From the NCBI GenBank assembly GCA_031280065.1, contig JAITHH010000260.1:1-5349 (forward strand): a DNA stretch of 5,349 bases, in the 5' to 3' direction. This DNA comes from Treponema sp. Lineage in GTDB: Bacteria > Spirochaetota > Spirochaetia > Treponematales > Breznakiellaceae. Positions 1-5,332 of the stretch are shown in pieces. Position 1 is the stretch's first letter; each line of letters opens with the position of its first letter. The position numbers were made by a program, and so were the translations under genes. The notes under the pieces were generated by a model that did not search any database, was not told where the DNA came from, and was given only the letters and a program-made list of their open reading frames with translations.

Positions 1-237
1 GGCGTGGTGGAAAGCAATGCCGATACAAAACTTTCCGCTGTTGTGGAGGGCGGGGAATTGCTGGCCCTTGGCAGCGCGAACCCCCGGACAGCAGAGAGTT
101 ACCTGAGCGGCAGTTTTACCGCCTATTACGGCAGGGCCCAGGCGGTGGTCCGCGCGGGGCGGCCCGGTACGCTGACTATTACGGTTCGCGGGGAAGGTCT
201 CGCGGATGCTCTGGCGCGGATCGCCGTGATACGCTGA
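1..237 (+). CDS. Glycoside hydrolase family 2 (beta-galactosidase-like) protein, C-terminal fragment
   Basis: The reading frame is open from the left edge to a TGA at 235-237, so only the last 78 residues are visible and the true start lies outside the window. The GTG at 4 is not evidence of a start. The visible part resembles the small beta-sandwich domain that closes many GH2 beta-galactosidase-like enzymes. The recognisable pattern is a strand ending in VEGGELLALGSANP, then an ESY segment, then YYGRAQAVVRAG and GTLTITVRGEGL. In GH2 proteins this corresponds to the phrase 'G-x-L-x-G-x-G-x-NP' followed by a 'GRA-x-x-I-V-R' strand and a 'G-T-(I/L)-x-(V/L)' strand. The catalytic TIM barrel with its two glutamates is not in the window, so substrate and activity cannot be judged. 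The family hydrolyses beta-linked sugars. The next gene starts 91 bases downstream on the same strand and is functionally unrelated. Family assignment comes from recognised sequence wording and is fairly but not fully certain. Confidence 0.72.
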   Translation, partial: GVVESNADTKLSAVVEGGELLALGSANPRTAESYLSGSFTAYYGRAQAVVRAGRPGTLTITVRGEGLADALARIAVIR

Positions 238-244
238 CCAGTGT

Positions 245-257
245 ACGGAGGCTCCGT
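245..257. repeat. Short perfect inverted repeat after the glycosidase gene
   Basis: ACGGAG and CTCCGT flank a single G, beginning seven bases after the stop codon of the glycosidase. As RNA it would form a 5-bp stem with a 3-base loop. A C-rich run (258-270) follows rather than a T-tract, so it is not a standard intrinsic terminator. It may be a weak stem at the transcript end, or chance in GC-rich DNA. Confidence 0.25.
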
Positions 258-316
258 CCCCGGCCCCCCCGCACGGCTTCTTGCAACCAAACCCCGCGTT
301 TTGTGTCCTACTTTTC

Positions 317-322
317 AGGAGA
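317..322 (+). promoter_or_regulatory. Ribosome binding site of the acyl-CoA synthetase gene
   Basis: AGGAGA lies six bases before the ATG at 329. This decides the start: the same frame is open back to a TTG at 281, but that codon has no purine-rich sequence before it and would add 16 residues that do not resemble the family's N-terminus. Confidence 0.8.
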
Positions 323-328
323 TACGTG

Positions 329-2038
329 ATGCAAAACGGATATACACCGTGGGCTTTTTTGGATGCGTACCGGGGGAAGGTTTTTTCAGGGGAATGGCCT
401 ACCCTGCCGGAAATGTTCAGGATCACCGTTTCCCGCTACGGAGAGCGGTCCTGTTTCACCATTTATGAGCCGGACCGGATCAGTATGAACTACCGGGAGG
501 CGCTGCGGCGGATCGAGGCGGCGGCCCGGTGGCTCCACAGCAGGGGAATCCGCCGGGATGACAAGGTGGCCGTAACGGGGAAGAACGCCCCTGAATGGAG
601 CGTGGCCTACCTGGGAATCCTCTTTGCCGGGGCCATCGTGGTTCCCATCGATCAGCAGCTTAAAAACGAGGAGACCGAGCTTCTCATCAAGACCGCCGGG
701 GCCCGGATACTCTTTGTAGACGAAGAGAAGCATGACCGCTTCGTCCAGAACCCCGGAAACCTGGAGGCGGTGATCTCCCTCAAGAAGGGCCTGGGGACCT
801 ATCTCTTCGATCTGGACGGGCCCGACGCGGAGATTGAGGAAGCCGGGGAGACAGACCTCGCGGCGATACTCTTCACCTCCGGTACCATGGGAAACCCCAA
901 GGGAGTCATGCTGACCCACCGGAACTTCGTTGCCGACTGTTATCTGGCCCAGGGTACGCCCCTGGATGTCTACCACACCGACGTGTTCTACGCGATTCTC
1001 CCCCTGCATCACGCCTATACCATGCTGGCGGTGTTCATCGAAGCCATCTCGGTCGGGGCGGAACTCGTGTTCGGCAAACGTATGGTAACCAAAACGATCC
1101 TGCGGGACCTCAAAGAAGCCCAGATCACCATGCTTTTGGGGGTGCCCATGCTCTTCAACAAGGTCCTCGCGGGCATTGTCCGGGGCCTCAAGGAGAAGGG
1201 CCCCATCGTGTACGGCCTTATCTCGGCGCTCATGGGCGTTTCCGGGCTCATCAAGAAGCTCTGTAAGGTGAATCCCGGTAAGAAGATGTTCCGCTTCATC
1301 CTGGACAAGGCCAGCTTGAGTTCGGTGCGTATCTGTATTTGCGGCGGCGGCCCGCTCGCGCCCAGCGTGTTCAGGAAGTACAACCAGCTCGGCATAGACT
1401 TTGTGCAGGGCTACGGCCTCACGGAGACCTCGCCGATCATCACGATCAACCCCATCCAGCGCTACAAGGAAACCAGCGTAGGCAAAATCTGTCCCCAGGT
1501 GGATATGAAGATACTCCAGCCCGATGAGCGGGGGATCGGGGAAGTTGCGGTCAAAGGCCCGATGGTGATGAAAGGCTACTTCAACATGAGCGAAGAGACC
1601 GCCTCGGCCTTTACCCCCGACGGCTACCTCAAGACCGGCGACCTGGGCTACATGGACGACGAGAATTACCTCTACCTGACCGGGCGGGCCAAGAACATGA
1701 TCGTTACCGGCGGGGGTAAGAACGTCTATCCCGAGGAGATCGAGAACGAATTTCAGCTTTTTGAGGAGATCGATCAGATACTGATCCGGGGTTTTGTGCT
1801 GGACAAGAAGATGAAGAGCGAGGGCATCGAAGCGCTGATCTACCCCAATCCAGAGTTCAAGGACGAGGCCGGGCAGCCGCCCTCCAAAGAGGATACCCGC
1901 AAGCGGATTGAGGAAATCGTGGACGAGGTAAACCGGCGGCTGCTCCCGTATCAGCGGATCGAGCGGATCGTCATCCGGGATGAGCCTATGGAGATGACCA
2001 CCACCAAGAAGATCAAGCGCGAGGCCCTGTCAGCGTAG
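329..2038 (+). CDS. Long-chain acyl-CoA synthetase (AMP-forming fatty acid--CoA ligase)
   Basis: This 569-residue enzyme should activate a fatty acid with ATP to an acyl-adenylate and then transfer the acyl group to coenzyme A, at the cytoplasmic face of the membrane. The ANL-superfamily motifs appear in order. The phosphate-binding loop LFTSGTMGNPKGVMLTH is at about 181-197, and the PLHHAYTM segment around 225-232. CGGGPLAP is at about 338-345, and GYGLTETSP at 361-369 with the adenylation Thr-Glu at 365-366. The C-terminal part has YLKTGDLGY (Asp438) and the hinge TGRAKNMIVTGGGKNVYPEEIE at about 451-472. The final motif TTTKKIKR places the likely catalytic lysine at 561, where the usual Gly before that lysine is replaced by Lys. 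Length matches FadD-type ligases (about 560). There is no signal peptide and no strongly hydrophobic membrane segment. The gene converges with the dehydrogenase gene to its right and stands apart from fabH-fabD. I see no convincing promoter in the 91-base gap before it, so read-through from upstream is possible. Chain-length specificity is inferred from overall similarity, not proven. Short-chain or aryl-CoA ligases are less likely alternatives. Confidence 0.93.
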   Translation: MQNGYTPWAFLDAYRGKVFSGEWPTLPEMFRITVSRYGERSCFTIYEPDRISMNYREALRRIEAAARWLHSRGIRRDDKVAVTGKNAPEWSVAYLGILFAGAIVVPIDQQLKNEETELLIKTAGARILFVDEEKHDRFVQNPGNLEAVISLKKGLGTYLFDLDGPDAEIEEAGETDLAAILFTSGTMGNPKGVMLTHRNFVADCYLAQGTPLDVYHTDVFYAILPLHHAYTMLAVFIEAISVGAELVFGKRMVTKTILRDLKEAQITMLLGVPMLFNKVLAGIVRGLKEKGPIVYGLISALMGVSGLIKKLCKVNPGKKMFRFILDKASLSSVRICICGGGPLAPSVFRKYNQLGIDFVQGYGLTETSPIITINPIQRYKETSVGKICPQVDMKILQPDERGIGEVAVKGPMVMKGYFNMSEETASAFTPDGYLKTGDLGYMDDENYLYLTGRAKNMIVTGGGKNVYPEEIENEFQLFEEIDQILIRGFVLDKKMKSEGIEALIYPNPEFKDEAGQPPSKEDTRKRIEEIVDEVNRRLLPYQRIERIVIRDEPMEMTTTKKIKREALSA

Positions 2039-2093
2039 GCTTGGCGAACAGCGGGTATGGGAGCAAAACAATACAGGACAGCGGGGGGCCGGA

Positions 2094-2118
2094 GGGCGAA
2101 ACATGAAGCGTTTTGCCC
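2094..2118. terminator. Candidate hairpin between convergent genes
   Basis: GGGCGAAAC (2094-2102) and GTTTTGCCC (2110-2118) can pair over nine positions with one G-T wobble around a 7-base loop. It lies 56 bases after the acyl-CoA synthetase stop and eight bases after the dehydrogenase stop on the other strand, where a shared terminator would be expected. Neither strand has a T-tract after the stem, so intrinsic termination is uncertain. Confidence 0.4.
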
Positions 2119-2125
2119 CCGTGCG

Positions 2126-3205
2126 CTAAAGGGCGGGGACCGGAACGCCCAGACCCCCGGCGGCGGCCTTGATGGTTTCCCATACCCCCCGTGGCAGGGG
2201 AACCCCCAGGGCATCGCAGGCTTCCTCCGCCTCCCGGCCCTTGAGCCCCGCATAGTAGACCCGCTGGGCCCCTTCCGCGGGCTTGAGCGCGGCCAGTTCC
2301 CCCAGCATACGGCTCATGTCCCGCTTGAAGTCCTCCGGTTCCCGGAACAGGTCGATGCGCAGGGCCATGAAGAAGTGGCAGACCCTGGCGGAAGTGATGG
2401 CCGAATCCCTGACTTCCCTGCCGAAGGTTCCCCCGGAACAGAGGGCCGTCAAGATGTCCACCATGACTGCCAGGCCGTAGCCCTTGTAGCCTCCCTGGGC
2501 GGCCCCTTCGCCCCCCAGGGGGAGGAGGCCCCCGCCGCGCAGGTAGAGCATATCCTCCAGCAGGGAGACCGGATCACCGGTGGCCCTGCCGTCCGTACCC
2601 ACGGCCCAGCCGGGGGGAATCCTGGTTCCCTCCCGCTCGCAGATTTCCACGGCGCCGCGGGTTACGATGGTGGTGGCCATGTCCAGGCTGAAGAGGTCCC
2701 TGCCCAGGCCGGGCGCGGCAAAGGCGATGGGGTTGGTTCCGAACATCGCTTCCCGGGCAAAGGTGGGCACCCCCAGGGCTGCGGTGTTGGTCATGGCGAT
2801 GCCGATCATGTCCTGCCGGGCGGCCATCTCCGTGTAAAAACCCGCGATGCCGAAGTGGTTGGAGTTGCGGATGCTGCAAACGCCCACGCCGTGTTCCCGG
2901 GCCATGGCAATGACCCGCTCCATGGAACGCCTGCTCAGGCCCGGTCCCATGCCGCCTTCGGCATCCAGAACCAGGGATATGGGGGTCTCCCGCAGCACCG
3001 TGGGTGCCGCGCCGCCCTTGATGAGCCCCGCCTTGATCCCCTCGGCGTAGCGGTTGATCCGGGCAACGCCGTGGCTGGGGATGCCCCGCGCGTCGGCGGC
3101 AACGAGAATTCGGGCGGAATCCCAGGCTTCATCCGGGGGAACCCCCAAGGCATGGAAAATACCGGCGATAAGCTGTTCAAGGTCCCCTCGTGGTATACGG
3201 ATCAT
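2126..3205 (-). CDS. Malate/L-lactate dehydrogenase-like (Ldh_2 family) NAD(P)-dependent oxidoreductase
   Basis: This 359-residue protein belongs to the family that includes ureidoglycolate dehydrogenase AllD, 2,3-diketogulonate reductase DlgD, sulfolactate dehydrogenase ComC and several malate/lactate dehydrogenases. It is unrelated to the Rossmann-fold LDH/MDH family. These enzymes interconvert a 2-hydroxy acid and a 2-keto acid with NAD(P)(H) in the cytoplasm. Visible family signatures are ARGIPSHGVARINRY at 39-53 (His45), RNSNHFGIAGFY at 113-124 (His117), AMTNTAALGVPTF at 137-149, the cofactor-region GTNPIAFAAPG at 156-166, IPPGWAVGTDG at 196-206, and GGYKGYGLAVMVDIL at 238-252. The conserved histidines and the SHG motif are intact, and the length is normal (about 330-365). 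The ATG at 3203-3205 is supported by AGGGAG five bases upstream. The gene is transcribed away from fabH and towards the acyl-CoA synthetase, with neither of which it has an obvious metabolic link. The specific substrate cannot be told from sequence. The long open frame on the opposite strand is a shadow of this gene. Confidence 0.93.
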   Translation of the reverse strand: MIRIPRGDLEQLIAGIFHALGVPPDEAWDSARILVAADARGIPSHGVARINRYAEGIKAGLIKGGAAPTVLRETPISLVLDAEGGMGPGLSRRSMERVIAMAREHGVGVCSIRNSNHFGIAGFYTEMAARQDMIGIAMTNTAALGVPTFAREAMFGTNPIAFAAPGLGRDLFSLDMATTIVTRGAVEICEREGTRIPPGWAVGTDGRATGDPVSLLEDMLYLRGGGLLPLGGEGAAQGGYKGYGLAVMVDILTALCSGGTFGREVRDSAITSARVCHFFMALRIDLFREPEDFKRDMSRMLGELAALKPAEGAQRVYYAGLKGREAEEACDALGVPLPRGVWETIKAAAGGLGVPVPAL

Positions 3206-3210
3206 AGGCG

Positions 3211-3216
3211 CTCCCT
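3211..3216 (-). promoter_or_regulatory. Ribosome binding site of the dehydrogenase gene
   Basis: Read on the minus strand this is AGGGAG, five bases before the ATG whose first base is 3205. It supports that start; no other in-frame start with a comparable site is seen. Confidence 0.7.
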
Positions 3217-3228
3217 GGTGTTCGTCAT

Positions 3229-3242
3229 AGTATCCATATACT
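3229..3242. repeat. Small inverted repeat upstream of the dehydrogenase gene
   Basis: AGTAT and ATACT flank a 4-base spacer, 24 bases upstream of the dehydrogenase start. The position suits an operator or the promoter edge for the minus-strand gene. The arms are only five bases and the local DNA is AT-rich, so chance is a real possibility. Confidence 0.25.
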
Positions 3243-3278
3243 TACCAGAGATAGGCCCATCGTGGCAAGAAACGGTTA

Positions 3279-3306
3279 TTGACATTTCGTTGAAATGGAG
3301 TAGGAT
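3279..3306 (+). promoter_or_regulatory. Sigma-70-type promoter for fabH-fabD
   Basis: A perfect -35 hexamer TTGACA (3279-3284) is followed after 16 bases by TAGGAT (3301-3306), which matches four of six -10 positions including the key first T, second A and final T. Transcription would begin near 3313, giving a leader of about 40 bases that carries the 3317-3341 palindrome and the ribosome binding site. A weaker alternative is TTGAAA (3290-3295) with AAGAAT (3313-3318) at 17-base spacing. The whole region is AT-rich against GC-rich genes, as expected of a promoter. Confidence 0.6.
3283..3297. repeat. Inverted repeat within the fabH promoter spacer
   Basis: CATTTC and GAAATG are perfect complements around the 3-base spacer GTT. 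The repeat begins inside the -35 hexamer and runs to just short of the -10 hexamer, where a bound protein would compete with RNA polymerase. Arms are six bases, so it is weaker than the palindrome downstream. Confidence 0.4.
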
Positions 3307-3316
3307 GATATTAAGA

Positions 3317-3341
3317 ATGACAAAAATATGATTTTTGTCAT
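3317..3341. promoter_or_regulatory. Candidate operator: perfect 11-base palindrome in the fabH leader
   Basis: The arm ATGACAAAAAT (3317-3327) and its exact complement ATTTTTGTCAT (3331-3341) flank a 3-base spacer. The site lies just after the predicted transcription start and touches the ribosome binding site, which begins at 3342. This is a classic place for a repressor of a fatty-acid synthesis operon. It does not match the FapR, FabT, FabR or FadR consensus sequences as I remember them, so the regulator is unknown. As RNA it could also form an 11-bp stem with a 3-base loop. That stem is A-U rich, and protein binding to DNA seems more likely. Confidence 0.7.
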
Positions 3342-3347
3342 GGAAGG
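3342..3347 (+). promoter_or_regulatory. Ribosome binding site of fabH
   Basis: GGAAGG lies six bases before the ATG at 3354. It directly abuts the palindrome, so any RNA stem formed there would sit against the ribosome landing site. Confidence 0.75.
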
Positions 3348-3353
3348 TGTGTT

Positions 3354-4388
3354 ATGGCAATTGAGATTATCGCCACTGGAAGGGCGGTCCCGCGCAAGCG
3401 GGTCAGCAATGATGATCTAGCCCAGCGGCTTGATACCAGCGACGAGTGGATCCGTTCCCACACGGGGATCGGGGCCCGGTATGTGGCGGATGAAGAAACC
3501 GCTTCCAGCGATTTGGCCCTCGAAGCGGGGAGGCAGGCCCTCTCCCTCGCCGTCGAGCGGGGGCTTGTGGAGGAAAAGACCCCGGAAGACCTCGCCCAAA
3601 CCCTGGACATGGTGATCCTGGGAACTTCGACGCAGGATTTTCACGGGACCCCCTCCACGGCCTGCATCGTGCAGGACAAGCTGGGGGCAAAGAACGCCGG
3701 GGCCTTTGATGTAAGCGCGGCGTGTACGAGCTTTATCTACGGACTGGAAAGCGCCGCAGGCCTCCTGGCGATAAATCCCTCCCGGAAGCGGGCCCTGGTG
3801 ATCGGCGCGGAAGTTCTGTCCAAGATTGTAGACTGGAACGACCGGAGTTTCTGCATTCTCTTTGGGGACGGCGCGGGGGCGGTGTTAATGGAAAAGACCG
3901 GCACTCCGGCGGCAGGGCCGGGCAGCCGGGGCCTCCTGCGGACGATACTCGGTTCAGATGGCTCCGGAGCGGAGAGCCTCATTGTGCGGCGGGGCGGCGG
4001 CAGAGAACCCTGCCGGAGCGGGGAAGTCCTGGATAAGCCCCCCTGTATAGAGATGGACGGACGGGCGGTGTATACCTTCGCGGTCAAAGCGGTGACTGAC
4101 ACCATTGAGCGGCTGCTGGCCGAGGAGGGGATCGGCGTGGAGAATCTGGCCTGGATCGTGCCCCATCAGGCCAACGCCCGGATCGTGCAGGCCGCGGGGA
4201 AGCGCCTGGGCATCCCGGAGGAGAAATTCTTTATGAACATCGAGGAATACGCCAACACGTCGGCGGCTTCTATTCCCATCGCCCTGGATGAACTCAACCG
4301 GGCCGGGCGGCTCAGGCGGGGGGATATGATTATGACCGTCGGCTTTGGCGGCGGACTCACCTTTGGAGGAAACCTTATTATATGGTAG
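3354..4388 (+). CDS. fabH: Beta-ketoacyl-ACP synthase III (KAS III)
   Basis: FabH condenses an acyl-CoA primer with malonyl-ACP to start type II fatty acid synthesis in the cytoplasm. The catalytic triad is complete: Cys124 in VSAACTSF, His271 in VPHQANARI and Asn301 in YANTSAASIP. The thiolase-fold C-terminal signature GFGGGLTFGG is at 330-339, FGDGAGAVLM at 170-179, and the N-terminal TSDEWI with the CoA-stacking Trp32 at 28-33. Arg276 in the PHQANxR motif is also kept. The arginine usual in the TRTGI motif is His36 here. At 344 residues it is somewhat longer than E. coli FabH (317). By eye, extra residues lie around 68-84 and 181-195, both probably surface loops. The PHQAN motif, the SDEWI motif and the gene order identify FabH rather than FabF/FabB. 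It is the first gene of an operon with fabD, which it overlaps by seven bases, behind a strong-looking promoter and a palindrome. Primer preference (acetyl or branched or longer chains) cannot be settled from this sequence. Confidence 0.97.
   Translation: MAIEIIATGRAVPRKRVSNDDLAQRLDTSDEWIRSHTGIGARYVADEETASSDLALEAGRQALSLAVERGLVEEKTPEDLAQTLDMVILGTSTQDFHGTPSTACIVQDKLGAKNAGAFDVSAACTSFIYGLESAAGLLAINPSRKRALVIGAEVLSKIVDWNDRSFCILFGDGAGAVLMEKTGTPAAGPGSRGLLRTILGSDGSGAESLIVRRGGGREPCRSGEVLDKPPCIEMDGRAVYTFAVKAVTDTIERLLAEEGIGVENLAWIVPHQANARIVQAAGKRLGIPEEKFFMNIEEYANTSAASIPIALDELNRAGRLRRGDMIMTVGFGGGLTFGGNLIIW
4365..4370 (+). promoter_or_regulatory. Ribosome binding site of fabD, inside the end of fabH
   Basis: GGAGGA lies 11 bases before the fabD ATG, a somewhat long spacing. 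It also encodes the Gly-Gly of the conserved FabH C-terminus, so part of the match may be imposed by the protein. Together with the overlapping stop and start it suggests translational coupling. Confidence 0.6.
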
Positions 4389-5332
4389 ACAAGAACACAA
4401 AGACGGCGTTTCTGTTCCCCGGACAGGGGGCGCAATACCAGGGCATGGGCCTGGATCTCACCGGCGCGCCGGAGGCGGCGCGGCTCTTTGAGCTGGCGTC
4501 GGATGTGATGGACCGGGACATGCGGGCCCTCCTTGCCGGGGCGGACGCGGAGACCCTCAAGCGCACGGATATTTCCCAGCCCGCGATTACCCTGGTGAAT
4601 TTGGCTGCTGCGGCCTTTTTGGAGAGCCGGGGCCTCAAGCCTGCCGCCGTTGCGGGTTTCAGCCTGGGAGAGTACGCGGCGCTGGCTGTTGCGGGGGTTC
4701 TCTCCATGGAGGACTGCCTGACCCTGGTCCGTGAGCGGGGGAAGGCCATGCAGGCGGTGTCGGATCGCATCGGGCAGGGGGATGCGGCCCCTGGAATGGC
4801 CGCAGTGGTGGGTCTCGCGCCGGAGCGGGTGGAGGAACTCATCGCCCAATGGAAGGGCGAGGGACTTGAGGGGCTCTACGGGGCGAACTTCAACTCCCCT
4901 AAACAGGTGGTGGTTTCGGGAACTGCCGAAGCCCTGGCCGCCGGGGAGGCGCGGTTCAAGGAAGCCGGGGCCCGGCGGGTGATCCGGCTCCAGGTGGCGG
5001 GCCCCTTTCATTCGCCCCTGATGGAAGCGGCGGCGGCGGCTTTTGCCCCGGCGCTGGAAGCGGTTCAGTTTAATGACCCGGTCATTCCCTTCTATTCCAA
5101 TGTTTCAGGCGCGTTGCCGGCTGACGGGGCTGAGGCCAAGCGGCTGGCCCTGCGGCAGATCACCGAGCCTGTGCGCTGGACTGCTGAGGAGGCGGCTCTT
5201 GCCGCTCGCGGCGGCCTGGAAGCGCTGTTGGAGGCGGGCCCCGGCAAGGTATTGCAGGGCCTCTGGAAAGATTCGGGGAGCAGTCTTCCAATATACCCCG
5301 CAGGGACCCTCAAAGACATAGAAGCCCTATAA
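4382..5332 (+). CDS. fabD: Malonyl-CoA:ACP transacylase
   Basis: FabD transfers the malonyl group from malonyl-CoA to acyl carrier protein, giving the extender substrate used by FabH and later condensing enzymes. The 316-residue length is typical (E. coli 309). The N-terminal FLFPGQGAQYQGMG at 10-23 supplies the oxyanion-hole glutamine. The nucleophile is Ser94 in GFSLGEYAAL at 92-101, the substrate-carboxylate arginine is Arg119 in VRERGKAM, and the catalytic histidine is His210 in GPFHSPLM. Gln259 in RQITEPVRW corresponds to the conserved glutamine near the active site. ANFNSPKQVVVSG at 168-180 is also a family signature. The residue before the serine is Phe instead of the more common His. 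The start ATG overlaps the fabH stop in the string ATGGTAG. Only 17 bases follow the TAA, with no terminator, so further fab or acp genes probably lie downstream. Trans-acyltransferases of polyketide clusters are similar, but the fabH partner and lack of any polyketide genes favour primary metabolism. Confidence 0.97.
   Translation: MVDKNTKTAFLFPGQGAQYQGMGLDLTGAPEAARLFELASDVMDRDMRALLAGADAETLKRTDISQPAITLVNLAAAAFLESRGLKPAAVAGFSLGEYAALAVAGVLSMEDCLTLVRERGKAMQAVSDRIGQGDAAPGMAAVVGLAPERVEELIAQWKGEGLEGLYGANFNSPKQVVVSGTAEALAAGEARFKEAGARRVIRLQVAGPFHSPLMEAAAAAFAPALEAVQFNDPVIPFYSNVSGALPADGAEAKRLALRQITEPVRWTAEEAALAARGGLEALLEAGPGKVLQGLWKDSGSSLPIYPAGTLKDIEAL

Noticed and set aside
281..314. Promoter in the gap before the acyl-CoA synthetase (TTGCAA with a downstream TACTTT)
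   Set aside because: The spacing of 22 bases is too long and the hexamers are weak.
281..328. Upstream TTG start for the acyl-CoA synthetase
   Set aside because: There is no ribosome site before it, and the added 16 residues do not look like the family. The ATG at 329 has AGGAGA at ideal spacing.
386..1012. Open frame on the minus strand inside the acyl-CoA synthetase gene
   Set aside because: It is antisense to conserved ANL motifs, with no family resemblance; explained by the GC-rich codon bias of the real gene.
3221..3300. Minus-strand promoter for the dehydrogenase
   Set aside because: A TTGCCA-like -35 is present on the minus strand, but no -10 of reasonable quality occurs at 16-18 bases, so I do not call it, although a promoter must exist in this region.
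2057..3331. Long open frame on the plus strand across the dehydrogenase gene
   Set aside because: It is antisense to a clear Ldh_2-family gene, has low-complexity Gly/Pro/His-rich content typical of a GC-rich shadow frame, resembles no family I know, and runs through the fabH promoter.
3328..3420. Short upstream open frame starting in the palindrome spacer and overlapping fabH
   Set aside because: Its ATG has no ribosome site, it lies inside the dyad, and the 30-residue product has no recognisable features. A regulatory leader peptide is not supported.
4166..5011. Long open frame on the minus strand across fabH and fabD
   Set aside because: It is a shadow of two well-supported genes on the other strand. 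Its Pro/Arg/His-rich translation has no recognisable domain and no ribosome site at its start.
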